In this document: positions 52,244 through 60,915 of the stretch, in pieces
Layout of the letters: each line of letters starts with the position of its first letter
How positions within the stretch are numbered: the stretch's first letter is position 1
Assembly (NCBI GenBank): GCA_030019365.1
Contig: JASEFA010000001.1
Location: 124,001 to 188,000 of the forward strand
Length of the DNA stretch: 64,000 bases
Direction: 5' to 3'
From: Bacillota bacterium
GTDB taxonomy: Bacteria; Bacillota; Sulfobacillia; JACIYH01
The notes under the pieces: model-generated
Database searches by the model: none
The model's input: the letters and a program-made list of their open reading frames with translations, nothing else
What the model was told of the DNA's origin: nothing
Translations under genes and position numbers: made by a program

Positions 52244-53062
52244 GTGGCGGAGATCATCGGAATCCTGGGAGGCATGGGGCCGGAGGCCACCTGCGACCTT
52301 TTCCACAAGATCATCCGGGTGACGGTCCGGTTCAAGCCGGTGGTACGGGATCAGGATCACCTGCGGGTGATCGTGGACTCCAACCCCCTCATACCCGATC
52401 GGACGGCGGCCATCCTGGGGAACGGGGAAGATCCGGTCCCCGCCTTGCAGGAGACGGCCCGCAACCTGGAGCGGGCGGGCGCCGGGCTGATAGCCGTACC
52501 GTGCAACACCGCCCACTACTTCTGGGACCAGATCCAGGCGGCAGCCGGCATTCCCGTGCTACACATGATGCAGGAGGTGGCCCGCGCCCTGGCCGCGGGT
52601 GAGCCCGGCCCGGGGGGACCCGGCGGCCTGAACCCGGGGGTGACGCGGGTGGGATTGCTGGCCACCACGGCGACGGTGAGAACCGGGCTCTACCACCGGG
52701 CTCTGGAGGTACGCGGCATGCAGTTGGTGGTGCCGGATGCTGCCAGGCAGGAGTCCGTGATGGAGGCCATCTCCCGCGTGAAGACGGGCGACCTTGAGGG
52801 TGCGCGCGACCCTCTGGTGGCGGCCGCCCGCGCCCTGGAAGCTGCCGGTGCGGAGGCCATCATCGAGGGGTGCACCGAGATCCCCCTGGTGCTGCGGGAG
52901 GGGGACGCGGGCGTGCCCCTGGTGGATGCCACCTGGGTGCTGGCGGCGGCCGCGGTGCGGACCGCCCTCGGGCAGGGGATCGCTGGCCACCCCAGGACGG
53001 CAGCCCCCGGGCAACCCGGCGGCAGCGACCCGGGGACGCCTGCGGCTGGCTGCGCGGACTGA
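52244..53062 (+). CDS. Aspartate/glutamate racemase family protein
   Basis: A 272-residue PLP-independent racemase of the two-cysteine type. The catalytic cysteines are in V-P-C-N-T-A-H and E-G-C-T-E-I-P-L; the start I-G-I-L-G-G-M-G-P-E-A-T is typical of aspartate racemases. It would interconvert L- and D-aspartate, or glutamate. The MurI-type motifs are less evident, so a direct role as the peptidoglycan D-Glu supplier is uncertain. The last 30 residues are proline/glycine-rich. GTG start behind GAGGTGAG. Confidence 0.82.
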   Translation: MAEIIGILGGMGPEATCDLFHKIIRVTVRFKPVVRDQDHLRVIVDSNPLIPDRTAAILGNGEDPVPALQETARNLERAGAGLIAVPCNTAHYFWDQIQAAAGIPVLHMMQEVARALAAGEPGPGGPGGLNPGVTRVGLLATTATVRTGLYHRALEVRGMQLVVPDAARQESVMEAISRVKTGDLEGARDPLVAAARALEAAGAEAIIEGCTEIPLVLREGDAGVPLVDATWVLAAAAVRTALGQGIAGHPRTAAPGQPGGSDPGTPAAGCAD

Positions 53063-53091
53063 GAGGGCAGGCGGATGGGGAGACGAAGCTG

Positions 53092-53667
53092 ATGGATGAT
53101 GGGGAGAGGACGCGCAGGCTGGTGGCTGAGGCGGCCTGGCAGGTGGGGCCCGCGGAGATCGCGATCGCGGCCTTTCCGCAGGAAGCCGGGCGCCGGGTGC
53201 TGGCCGCCCTGGCGAGCGGGGATGTGGCGAGGCCGGTGTGGTGGGCTGACGACGGTTTCGAGGTGACTGTGGTGGCACCCCGGGAGGTGCTGGAGGCGGA
53301 GGACCTGGGCAGCATCCCGGGCACCCGCGTCGAGAGGGGCTGGGCCCTCGTCACCTGCCTGACACCTCTTCCCTGGGACGTGGTGGGATTCCTGGCCGAG
53401 GTGACCGCCCGCCTGGCACGGGCGGGGATCACCTGCGGTGCCCTCTCTGCTTACTCCCGCGACCACCTGCTCGTCCCCTGGTCCCGGAGGGAAGAGGTCC
53501 TGTCGCTGCTGGCGCGCGGAGACCCGCAGCGCCTGGCGGCGAGCATTGATGACCACGTCGGGGGGAGCGAGGAGCCGGCCGCGGGCGCTGGCGGCGACGT
53601 CGGGGGGAGCGAGAAGCTGGCGGCGGGCGCTGGCGGCGACGTCGGGGGGAGTGAGAAGTGTTCCTGA
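53092..53667 (+). CDS. ACT-domain-like protein with C-terminal glycine-rich repeats
   Basis: A 191-residue protein. The middle part (about residues 80-145) reads T-C-L-T-P-L-P-W-D-V-V-G-F-L-A-E-V-T-A-R-L-A-R-A-G-I, an ACT-like fold of the two-domain type that binds amino acids. The N-terminal half may be a second such domain. The C-terminus is built from repeats of D-V-G-G-S-E-K-L-A-A-G-A-G-G. The ATG lies 29 bases after the racemase gene, and the end overlaps the Nudix gene by 10 bases, so the three may form one operon. An amino-acid sensor role is inference. Confidence 0.6.
   Translation: MDDGERTRRLVAEAAWQVGPAEIAIAAFPQEAGRRVLAALASGDVARPVWWADDGFEVTVVAPREVLEAEDLGSIPGTRVERGWALVTCLTPLPWDVVGFLAEVTARLARAGITCGALSAYSRDHLLVPWSRREEVLSLLARGDPQRLAASIDDHVGGSEEPAAGAGGDVGGSEKLAAGAGGDVGGSEKCS
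53554..53658 (+). repeat. In-frame 42-bp tandem repeat at the end of the ACT-like gene
   Basis: Two full units (53554-53595 and 53596-53637) and a half unit (53638-53658) repeat GTCGGGGGGAGCGAG and GGCGCTGGCGGC. The period keeps the frame and adds 14 residues per copy. The last half unit reaches the Nudix start codon. Confidence 0.88.
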
Positions 53668-54374
53668 CGGCGGAGAAACTGGCACCGCTCATTGCCCGGT
53701 ACGGGCAACCGCGGCTGGTGGACGTGACGCAGGCCGTTTCCACAGCCGAGATGGACATGGTCCTCGACAGTCGCAAGGACGGGCGCGCCCATGACGTCAC
53801 CTGCTTCATCCTGGACGGGCGGGGGCAGGTGGCCGTCATCCGCAAGCATTTCCATCCCCCGGGGGTATGGCGGGCCCCCAGCGGGGGCATCCGGCTCCAC
53901 GAAGATGTGGAACACGGCATCAGGCGGGAGATGCGGGAGGAGACGGGCCTCGATATCCGCCTGGAGCGTTATCTGCTCAGGATCAGCGTGACCTTCTTCG
54001 AGGAGGGCAGCAGGCGACGGGAGCAGGCCTGGACGAGCCACGTCTTCGCCGCCCGTCCGGAGCCCCGGTGGGCGGAGCCCCGGTGCGCGGGCGGGGCGGG
54101 CGCCCCTCTCGAACCCCCCGGTGCCAGCCTCGAGCCCCCGAGTGCCAGCCTCGAGCCCCCGAGTGCCAGCCTCGAGCCGCCTGGTGCCAGCCTCGAGCCC
54201 GAGGACAGGGACGAGATCGCCTCGGCCCGCTGGGCGACCATCGGGGAACTGCAGGGGCCCATCCACCGGGCCCTGCTTGCCACCGGACGCGGCCTTTTCC
54301 GCTACCGGGTGGCACTGACGGACCTGGCCGTAGCGGAGCTGCGGAAGATGGGATGGCCGCAGGCGGTGGTCTGA
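53658..54374 (+). CDS. Nudix hydrolase with an internal heptapeptide repeat
   Basis: A 238-residue Nudix-fold hydrolase. The Nudix box starts G-G-I-R-L-H-E near residue 77 and continues to R-R-E-M-R-E-E-T-G-L, matching G-x5-E-x7-R-E-U-x-E-E-x-G-U. It would cleave a nucleoside diphosphate linked to another group; the substrate is unknown. Between the box and the C-terminal helix a tract of S-L-E-P-P-G-A repeats (about residues 151-183) is inserted. Such a repeat inside a Nudix fold is unusual and probably forms an exposed loop. GTG start overlapping the ACT-like gene. Confidence 0.82.
   Translation: MFLTAEKLAPLIARYGQPRLVDVTQAVSTAEMDMVLDSRKDGRAHDVTCFILDGRGQVAVIRKHFHPPGVWRAPSGGIRLHEDVEHGIRREMREETGLDIRLERYLLRISVTFFEEGSRRREQAWTSHVFAARPEPRWAEPRCAGGAGAPLEPPGASLEPPSASLEPPSASLEPPGASLEPEDRDEIASARWATIGELQGPIHRALLATGRGLFRYRVALTDLAVAELRKMGWPQAVV
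54108..54204 (+). repeat. In-frame 21-bp tandem repeats inside the Nudix gene
   Basis: Four full units (54108-54128, 54129-54149, 54150-54170, 54171-54191) and a partial fifth repeat CTCGAGCCCCCGAGTGCCAG with few changes. Each unit encodes seven residues (L-E-P-P-S-A-S). The array is frame-neutral. Confidence 0.9.
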
Positions 54375-54524
54375 GGCGTCCATTCTTCTGGCACCCGAAA
54401 GATATGCCCCTGTTTACAAGTTTATCAAACGAGGGTTTGAGGGACCCTGTATCGAATCATTCTGGAGAGCGTCGAGAAAGAGGCTGGGAAGCAAAGGCGC
54501 GGGGGGACACAGGGGGCGGGGTCG

Positions 54525-55490
54525 TTGCTGGAGGGCCTGCGGGTGGCCGGGTACCGGTTCGTGCTGGAGGCGCGCACACCCATTCATCTGCCGCCGTACA
54601 AAGGTGGTGTGCTGCGGGGGGCGCTGGGGACGGTCCTCAAGCGGGTGAGCTGTTCCCTCAGGGACGGTGACTGCCCCGATTGCGTGCTACGGCCGTCCTG
54701 TCCTTACGGCGTGATCTTCGAGAGCGGACCGGGCCCCGACGCCGAACGCCTGCGCAACTTCGAGCAGGTGGCCCGGCCCTTCGTGCTGCGGCCTCCCTCT
54801 GACCACCGCACTGTGGTGGATGCGGGGCAGGACCTGGAGTTCACGCTCATGCTGGTGGGGCGGGCCATCGAGTACCTGCCCTATTTCATTGTGGTCTTCC
54901 GGGAGCTCGGCCAGGAGGGCATTGGCCTGTGGAGTGGGGGGAAGCGGGGACGCGCCTTCCTCCGCCGGGTGAACGGGGTCCACCCCGTGGATGGCCGGGA
55001 GGAGAGGGTGTTCGACGGCGGCTCGGGGCGGGTTTACAATGCCGACGTGGTGGTACGGGGTGAGGATCTGGAGGAGTGGGCGCGGGGGTTGCCGCGCCGC
55101 GCCCTGGAGGTGGAGTTCCTCACCATGACCCGGCTCCAGCACGAGGGGCAACTGGTGCGGGTGCCCGAGTTCCACGTGCTGGTACGGGCCCTCCTCCGGC
55201 GGTTGTCCACCCTGGCCTACTTTTACCACGGCGTGGAGGTCGACCTCGATTTCCGGGGGATGATTTCCCGGGCAGAGGGGGTGGTCACCGAGCCGCTCAC
55301 CCTCAGGTGGGAAGGCTGGCAGCGCTATTCGGCCCGGCAGAAGGCGGCCATGGATCTGGGCGGGCTGGCGGGTAAGGTGTGCTACCGGGGCAACCTGGAG
55401 GAGTTCCTGCCCCTGCTGGCCTTCGGGTGGCTGGTCCACGTGGGCAAGAACGCCACCTTCGGCCTGGGGCAGTACCGCTTCTCCCTGTGA
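54525..55490 (+). CDS. cas6: CRISPR pre-crRNA endoribonuclease Cas6
   Basis: A 321-residue RAMP protein of the Cas6 family that cuts CRISPR transcripts into guides. The N-terminal ferredoxin-like part includes a cysteine cluster (C-x6-C-x2-C-x5-C, about residues 44-60), as in several Cas6 proteins of this branch. The C-terminal glycine-rich loop G-K-N-A-T-F-G-L-G-Q-Y is the RAMP RNA-binding signature. The TTG follows GGGGGCGGGGTCG. The 150 bases before it are noticeably A/T-rich (54400-54470) and may hold the promoter, though no clear pair of hexamers was found. GC-rich like the flanking chromosome. Confidence 0.88.
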   Translation: MLEGLRVAGYRFVLEARTPIHLPPYKGGVLRGALGTVLKRVSCSLRDGDCPDCVLRPSCPYGVIFESGPGPDAERLRNFEQVARPFVLRPPSDHRTVVDAGQDLEFTLMLVGRAIEYLPYFIVVFRELGQEGIGLWSGGKRGRAFLRRVNGVHPVDGREERVFDGGSGRVYNADVVVRGEDLEEWARGLPRRALEVEFLTMTRLQHEGQLVRVPEFHVLVRALLRRLSTLAYFYHGVEVDLDFRGMISRAEGVVTEPLTLRWEGWQRYSARQKAAMDLGGLAGKVCYRGNLEEFLPLLAFGWLVHVGKNATFGLGQYRFSL

Positions 55491-55617
55491 CCCATACGGC
55501 TGCGCTGGTTGGGGGAGTGGCGTGCGCCGTGCGGGGGGTGGGCAGGTGCTACGGTGGTATGGCGAGTCGGTCGCGCAACAGACCGGTGTCGGCAGGGTCG
55601 GTCAGGGGGTAATGTGG

Positions 55618-55636
55618 TCCGTCACCTAATGACGGA
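55618..55636 (+). promoter_or_regulatory. Perfect palindrome upstream of the WYL regulator gene
   Basis: TCCGTCA (55618-55624) and TGACGGA (55630-55636) form a 7-bp inverted repeat with a 5-base spacer, about 90 bases before the WYL start codon. The size and spacing suit a dimeric HTH protein. Autoregulation by the WYL protein is inferred. Confidence 0.45.
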
Positions 55637-55727
55637 GTGGGTGCGCTAAGCTGGATACGTGCGAGGCAGTGAGCCTGACGCCCCCGGGAGCGGGCGCGCA
55701 GAGTGGAGTGCTGCGGAGGTGGCGCAC

Positions 55728-56765
55728 GTGCAGCAGGCCAAGCAGCCCGGCGTTCCGCCTGACCGCCACGTGATCTGGCGGCTCCTCACCATCCACAGGT
55801 TGATCAAGGAGAAGCGCTATCCCAACACCAGGACGCTGTCCGAAGAGCTGGAGTGCTCGCGACGGACGGCGGAGCGTTACATAGAGAAGCTGAAGATCTG
55901 GCTGGCGGCCGAGATCGCCTACGACCCGGTGAGGCGCGGGTACTACTACGTGGGTGGGACCCCGGAGTTCCCGCCCCTGCGCCTCACCGAGGGCGAGGCG
56001 GTGGCCATATTCCTGGCAGAGAAGCTGCTTCGCCAGTGTCGTGGCACCCCCTACGAGAGGGAGGTGTGCGGGGCGCTGGACAAGCTCACCGCCCTGCTGC
56101 CCGACGAGGTTACGGTGGATGCGTGCGACATGGTGGGCTGGATCACCTTCGACGTGGAGCCGCTGCGAGGAGACGAGCAGCGCGTGGCCCAGGTGTTCGC
56201 GGACCTGGACCGCGCTCGCGCTGCGCAACGCACGGTGTGGATGGAATACTACACCGCCTCCCGTGACGCCCACACCCAGCGCGAGATCGACCCCTACGGC
56301 CTGCACCTCTATGACGGGGTGTGGTACGTGATCGGGCACTGCCACCTGCGGGGCAAGGTGCTCATCTTCGCGCTGGACCGCATCGGCGACTACCGCCTCA
56401 CTGACAAGACCTTCACCATCCCTGCCGACTTCGACCTGCGCCAGTACCTCTCGTGCGGCTTCCGCATCGAGCGCGGCGAGCCCCGGGACGTGGTCATCCG
56501 CTTCGCCTCCGAGCAAGCACGATACATTAAGGGAAAACAGTGGCACAAGAGTCAGGTGCTGGAAGAGGGGGAAGACGGCTCCCTGGTGATGCGCATGCGG
56601 GTGGGCGGCCTGGGTGAGGTAAAGCGCTGGGTGCTGCAGTACGGCGCCGGCGCCGAGGTGCTGGCCCCACCTGACCTCCGCCAAATGGTCGCCGACGAAA
56701 TCGGTTGCATGAGCCGGACGTACGGGCTCGTGGAACAACCAACTGCTCTTACGCCGCCGGGGTAG
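55728..56765 (+). CDS. WYL-domain transcriptional regulator inside the cas locus
   Basis: A 345-residue regulator: an N-terminal HTH (about residues 15-75: L-T-I-H-R-L-I-K and T-L-S-E-E-L-E-C-S-R-R-T-A-E-R-Y-I), a WYL domain (D-P-Y-G-L-H-L-Y-D-G-V-W-Y-V-I-G-H-C, about 195-212) and a C-terminal WCX-like part. WYL proteins sense nucleic-acid ligands and often control defence genes; one in Synechocystis represses a CRISPR locus. It ends 7 bases before cas3, so it may be co-transcribed with it. The GTG at 55728 has GGAGG 8 bases upstream; an in-frame GTG at 55659 is less supported. Confidence 0.87.
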   Translation: MQQAKQPGVPPDRHVIWRLLTIHRLIKEKRYPNTRTLSEELECSRRTAERYIEKLKIWLAAEIAYDPVRRGYYYVGGTPEFPPLRLTEGEAVAIFLAEKLLRQCRGTPYEREVCGALDKLTALLPDEVTVDACDMVGWITFDVEPLRGDEQRVAQVFADLDRARAAQRTVWMEYYTASRDAHTQREIDPYGLHLYDGVWYVIGHCHLRGKVLIFALDRIGDYRLTDKTFTIPADFDLRQYLSCGFRIERGEPRDVVIRFASEQARYIKGKQWHKSQVLEEGEDGSLVMRMRVGGLGEVKRWVLQYGAGAEVLAPPDLRQMVADEIGCMSRTYGLVEQPTALTPPG

Positions 56766-56772
56766 TTCAGGT

Positions 56773-59145
56773 ATGTCAGCCTTTATGCCCGACCGATACA
56801 GGGAGTTCTTCAGAAGTGTCGTTGGAGTCAGCCCCTACGACTATCAGGTTACGTTGGCTGAAGAACTCACCGCTGGCCATAATGTGGTATTACGTGCTCC
56901 CACAGGCGCAGGCAAGACGTGGGCTGCGATGGTCCCACTGTTCTATGAGGGGTGGGGGCAGCGTCCGGCGCGGCTGGTCTACGCGCTTCCCCTTCGAACC
57001 CTGGCGCAGGGTATCTACGTCGAGGCCTCGCGTCTCGCGCAACGTCTGGCTCAACCTGTCGCGGTTACCCTGCAGACCGGCGAACAGCCAGACGACCCAT
57101 TCTTCAACAGGGGCACGATAGTGGTGACTACATATGACCAGGTCCTTAGTGGCCTCCTCTGTGGTCCTTACGGATTGTCAGATCGGCTTAGCAACATCAA
57201 CGCAGCCGCAATCGCGGGTGCGTTGGTGGTCTTTGATGAGTTCCACTTGATGGAGCCGCAGAAGGCATTCCTGACCGCCGTGGCGACAATGCACATGTTC
57301 GCAGGGCTCTGCCAGAGCGTCTGGATGACGGCCACAGCTACGGAGTCCCTGGTCCGCGCTTTGAGTGAAGCCCTTGAGGTTCGCCAGGTACCTCGCGGCA
57401 CCGCACAATTCGATGCGCTCCTTAGGGAACTGCCCTCCGTCGACTCGGTTTCGCGAGGATTGACCGTCGAGCAGAGTTGCCTGTCGGCTGAGTCGGTGCT
57501 CAGGGTGCACGAAAGACGCTCTATAGTCGTGTGCAACCAGGTAGGGCGGGCCCAGGAGCTATTTCGGTTGCTGCGCCAGCAGTATGATCCTCGCGAGATC
57601 GTCTTGCTTCACTCGCGGTTTCTCAAGGCTGACCGCAGCTGCAAAGAAGCCGAACTACGGAAACGGTTCGGGAAGGGGGCCGTCGGCGGGGGCATCCTGG
57701 TCGCCACCCAGGTCATCGAGGCGGGTCTGGATATCTCATGTGAACACTTACACACCGAGATGTGCCCCATCAATTCTCTGGTGCAACGTGCCGGACGCTG
57801 CGCGAGGTTTCCAGATGAAACGGGTCTGGTTCACGTCTATCCCCTCCCGCCAGACGGAAATGCACACCGCCCCTATGAGGCTTTGGAGATCCGGGTCGCC
57901 CAGGACACCATCGGCCGAGGTGCAACGAGGCTGACCCCTGAGCTGTGCGCTCGATGGGTGGAGAAGGCCCACGGCGAGTCAGACGGGCTGGCGCTCCGCG
58001 ACGGGTGGCGCAGCCGCTACGAGGAATGCCTCCGCCGGATTGAGGACAATTCCCTGGGTGGCCAGCACGTGAGGGTTGCAGATCTCATCCGCGAGGTAGA
58101 TAACATCCGCGTCGTTATTGCGCCTGAGCCGCCCGGGTCACCCGGGGAACTGGAGGGCGTAGCCGTCCCCAGGACGACCCTCTACGGGCTGATCGGACGA
58201 CACCACACGGCTTTCCGAGGGTGGGTTTACAAAGGCGATGACGAGCAACCCTGGGAATCCGTTACTGCCGAGCAAGATGTGCGTCAAGCGTATGTGGTGT
58301 GCCTGTCACCCGCTGTGGCTGCCTACGACCGCGAGCTCGGACTTCGGCTGGGTGTCCCCGGCGAAATGACCAGCCCGAGCCGGTCAGTTCCCGACAGGCC
58401 TGGCTGGAAAACTATCAAGGGTGAAACATGGGAGCGCCATGCCAGAGAGGTGGCTTCGCAGGCGCTGGCGCGTCTGGAAAGGGAAGGCCCAGACGGGGGT
58501 CTGGTGGGTGGGGGACTGGTCAAGCGATATGGCCTTGACTGGGCTGCGGCGAAGGCTGCGGTTGGTGCTGCTTCGCTGCTTCACGACCTTGGCAAGGTCC
58601 AGACGACGTGGCAGGCGTGGGCTCGGGCCGCCATGGAGACAACCCGGCCCGGATACGTCCATGCGCGCGCCATCGCGCACACCGACTTCAACCCTGAGAG
58701 CCGGGACGATCGAAGGCGCGAGCGGGCTTTGGGTTTGCGTCGTCCTCCGCATGCTGCGGCGGGGGCGTACTACGCTGGACTGTTTCTGCCACGGCTCTTG
58801 CAGGCTCTTCCCACCGGTGTGAGGGCACAGGTTGGGGCAGCATGCGTGGTTGCGATCCTAGCTCACCACGGGGGGTGGTTGCCGGGAGACTTAGGGATGC
58901 AGGTTGCACCGCTCTGGGACGGTTGGCCGCAGGAGTTGGCTTCGGTCGTCGGTTGGGTGCCAGACGGGCAGAGGGTAGTCCGCCTTGCAAAGCACGCTGA
59001 CAAGAAGGGCCTGCTCGAGCGGGTTGTGCGGGAGGTGGTAGGCCCTGATCGGATCGCATGCTGGTGGCCGTTGGTGGCATACCTGATCAGGACCCTGCGT
59101 CTGTCGGATCAACAGGCGACGGCGGAGGTGGGTTCCGATGACTGA
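56773..59145 (+). CDS. cas3: Cas3 helicase-nuclease with the HD domain at the C-terminus
   Basis: The 790-residue effector nuclease of a type I CRISPR system. A superfamily 2 helicase comes first: Walker A A-P-T-G-A-G-K-T at residues 42-49, D-E-F-H at 155-158, T-A-T-A-T near 186-190 and Q-R-A-G-R-C in motif VI. The HD nuclease follows: H-D at 604-605 in L-L-H-D-L-G-K, with further histidines in A-I-A-H-T-D, P-P-H-A-A-A and L-A-H-H-G-G. In most Cas3 proteins the HD domain is N-terminal. It unwinds and degrades target DNA after Cascade recruitment. Base composition is lower in GC than in the genes before it. The stop overlaps the cas8-like gene by 8 bases. Confidence 0.92.
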   Translation: MSAFMPDRYREFFRSVVGVSPYDYQVTLAEELTAGHNVVLRAPTGAGKTWAAMVPLFYEGWGQRPARLVYALPLRTLAQGIYVEASRLAQRLAQPVAVTLQTGEQPDDPFFNRGTIVVTTYDQVLSGLLCGPYGLSDRLSNINAAAIAGALVVFDEFHLMEPQKAFLTAVATMHMFAGLCQSVWMTATATESLVRALSEALEVRQVPRGTAQFDALLRELPSVDSVSRGLTVEQSCLSAESVLRVHERRSIVVCNQVGRAQELFRLLRQQYDPREIVLLHSRFLKADRSCKEAELRKRFGKGAVGGGILVATQVIEAGLDISCEHLHTEMCPINSLVQRAGRCARFPDETGLVHVYPLPPDGNAHRPYEALEIRVAQDTIGRGATRLTPELCARWVEKAHGESDGLALRDGWRSRYEECLRRIEDNSLGGQHVRVADLIREVDNIRVVIAPEPPGSPGELEGVAVPRTTLYGLIGRHHTAFRGWVYKGDDEQPWESVTAEQDVRQAYVVCLSPAVAAYDRELGLRLGVPGEMTSPSRSVPDRPGWKTIKGETWERHAREVASQALARLEREGPDGGLVGGGLVKRYGLDWAAAKAAVGAASLLHDLGKVQTTWQAWARAAMETTRPGYVHARAIAHTDFNPESRDDRRRERALGLRRPPHAAAGAYYAGLFLPRLLQALPTGVRAQVGAACVVAILAHHGGWLPGDLGMQVAPLWDGWPQELASVVGWVPDGQRVVRLAKHADKKGLLERVVREVVGPDRIACWWPLVAYLIRTLRLSDQQATAEVGSDD

Positions 59146-60892
59146 GTTAGGAGACACGTTTGGCATTCCCAAAGTGACGGGGACTCATGCCGACGTTCTG
59201 GCGGCGGTTGGCCTTGCGGACGTCCTCGCTGAGTCCACAGCCGGGCCGGTGGTCGTAATTGAAAACGAAGCGGAGTACCGGGTCCGCCTTGGTCATCCCC
59301 TCGACGAGAGTGCCGTGGCCCGCATACCTCAACGCCCCGGCTACCCTTACCTAAAGCTGGGCGGGGCCTCCGCGCCGCCAGCAGGCGCCGGGGACGTTGT
59401 GGACTACGAGGCGGAGAGAGAGCGTGCCGATCGCTTCAGGGAGGCACGAAGCAAGCGAGCTCCGGCAGATGCGGAGCAACGGGAGTTGGAGCAGCAAGAC
59501 GTGTTGCGCGGCGACTGGCGTGAGATACAGATGCTGAGAGTGCTCCAGGGGCACGAAACGGCCAACAAAGTATACAGAGCCATAGTGAGTGTCGACGGGG
59601 CCACCTTCTGGAAACAGTTGGAGCAAGGGCTGTCGGCCGTTGCCTCGGGACAGCACAGCGGGCTCAAGTGGGGTGCCACCCTGGTTCAGATCTTCAATCC
59701 CAACGCTCCGAAGGGTTATGCCCGTCTCAAGCCGGACAGCACGGACAGGAACGACAAGACGAAGGAACGTTGGACGGACCCGTTCGTGGAATGGCTCAAG
59801 TACCGGGGCTACTTCAGAGTGGCTTGGGGCTATTTCCACGGCCCGCGGGGGGAGCACGTACGCCTTATTTGCCCGGTGCCCCGCCACATTACAGTGCGGA
59901 ACCTTGAGGCGGTCGCTCGAGCGCTCCGCCGGTCTCGACTGGGTGGGGGTCCGCCCAAGCACGATGCGCTCGCCGTGCTGCGCCTGGCAGAGTTGTTGAT
60001 CAGGCACTCCGAGGACTACCACGTCGGGGAGGAGTTCTTCCCCGGCCTGCTCATGGGGGGCAACAGTCCGGCAGATGTAATCAGCGGAGTGATGATCACC
60101 AACTATCAGTCCCTGGGCCAAGCTCGTGCCGTGACTGAGATGATGACGCTGGAGCTGCCCGGCTGGTTTCCGATCAGGAACGCACATGACGCGGAGGCCT
60201 GGCTGGAGGTTTTGAACGAACACCAGCGCGTCCTTAGGGCTCTACGGGATAACCGATCCGATGAGATCGATCTGTTGTTACGCTACCGCCGCTTTCTGCA
60301 GGCGCGCGGTGAGTCATGTACCCACGAACTCTTGGACTTTCTCGGTCGGTACGGCTGCTTCTGGATGAGGGCCTACGGAAGTCCCCGCGACGGGGGACTT
60401 CGCCGGCCTCCCAGATTCACGGATTCGCTGGTAAGGAGGATCGTTATGGAGAACGCTAGAGGTTATTCGGCGATCCTGGATGACCCCGGTTTCAACGCGG
60501 TAGCGGCCGCAGTACGCAGGTCGACGGTGAGCGCCCAAGCCTTGAAGGCCGTGAATCGTGATCACAGAGAGATCCGGTACGATTTGTTGCACGAGCTAAG
60601 GCGCAATCGCAACCTGCCCGGGCCTGCTCTGGTGGAGACAGTCGCGGAGTTCGTTTCGGTGTACAATGCGGAGAATGCCAGGATCAGGGAGGTGAAGAAA
60701 GACCTTAGGGCTGCGCCATCCAACGTAACCACGGAGGACTTCGCTTCGTTCTGTCGGTTGGTAGAAAGGTACGGGCCCGCTCTTGTAGGTGCACTGCTCT
60801 GCGCATTCGGTTCGTGTCGCGAGGTTCGGGACGAAGTGGTCGAGGATCGGGAAGAGGAGCCGGGGTCGGAGGCTCCATCGGTGGAAAGCTAG
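59138..60892 (+). CDS. Uncharacterised large-subunit candidate (Cas8-like) of the type I effector
   Basis: A 584-residue protein I cannot assign to a named Cas8 family. It stands between cas3 and cas7, where the Cascade large subunit is expected. Visible parts are an N-terminal segment with G-I-P-K-V-T-G-T-H-A-D-V-L-A-A-V, a charged helical stretch (about residues 88-125), a middle alpha/beta region and a helix-rich C-terminal third (about 430-565) that could be an equivalent of the small subunit. No HD, zinc-finger or polymerase-palm (GGDD) motif is seen, so it is not Cas10d. Role in PAM recognition is inferred from position only. ATG start, coupled to cas3. Confidence 0.65.
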   Translation: MTELGDTFGIPKVTGTHADVLAAVGLADVLAESTAGPVVVIENEAEYRVRLGHPLDESAVARIPQRPGYPYLKLGGASAPPAGAGDVVDYEAERERADRFREARSKRAPADAEQRELEQQDVLRGDWREIQMLRVLQGHETANKVYRAIVSVDGATFWKQLEQGLSAVASGQHSGLKWGATLVQIFNPNAPKGYARLKPDSTDRNDKTKERWTDPFVEWLKYRGYFRVAWGYFHGPRGEHVRLICPVPRHITVRNLEAVARALRRSRLGGGPPKHDALAVLRLAELLIRHSEDYHVGEEFFPGLLMGGNSPADVISGVMITNYQSLGQARAVTEMMTLELPGWFPIRNAHDAEAWLEVLNEHQRVLRALRDNRSDEIDLLLRYRRFLQARGESCTHELLDFLGRYGCFWMRAYGSPRDGGLRRPPRFTDSLVRRIVMENARGYSAILDDPGFNAVAAAVRRSTVSAQALKAVNRDHREIRYDLLHELRRNRNLPGPALVETVAEFVSVYNAENARIREVKKDLRAAPSNVTTEDFASFCRLVERYGPALVGALLCAFGSCREVRDEVVEDREEEPGSEAPSVES

Positions 60893-60915
60893 CTTGATTC
60901 AGGGGGTGGATTCTG

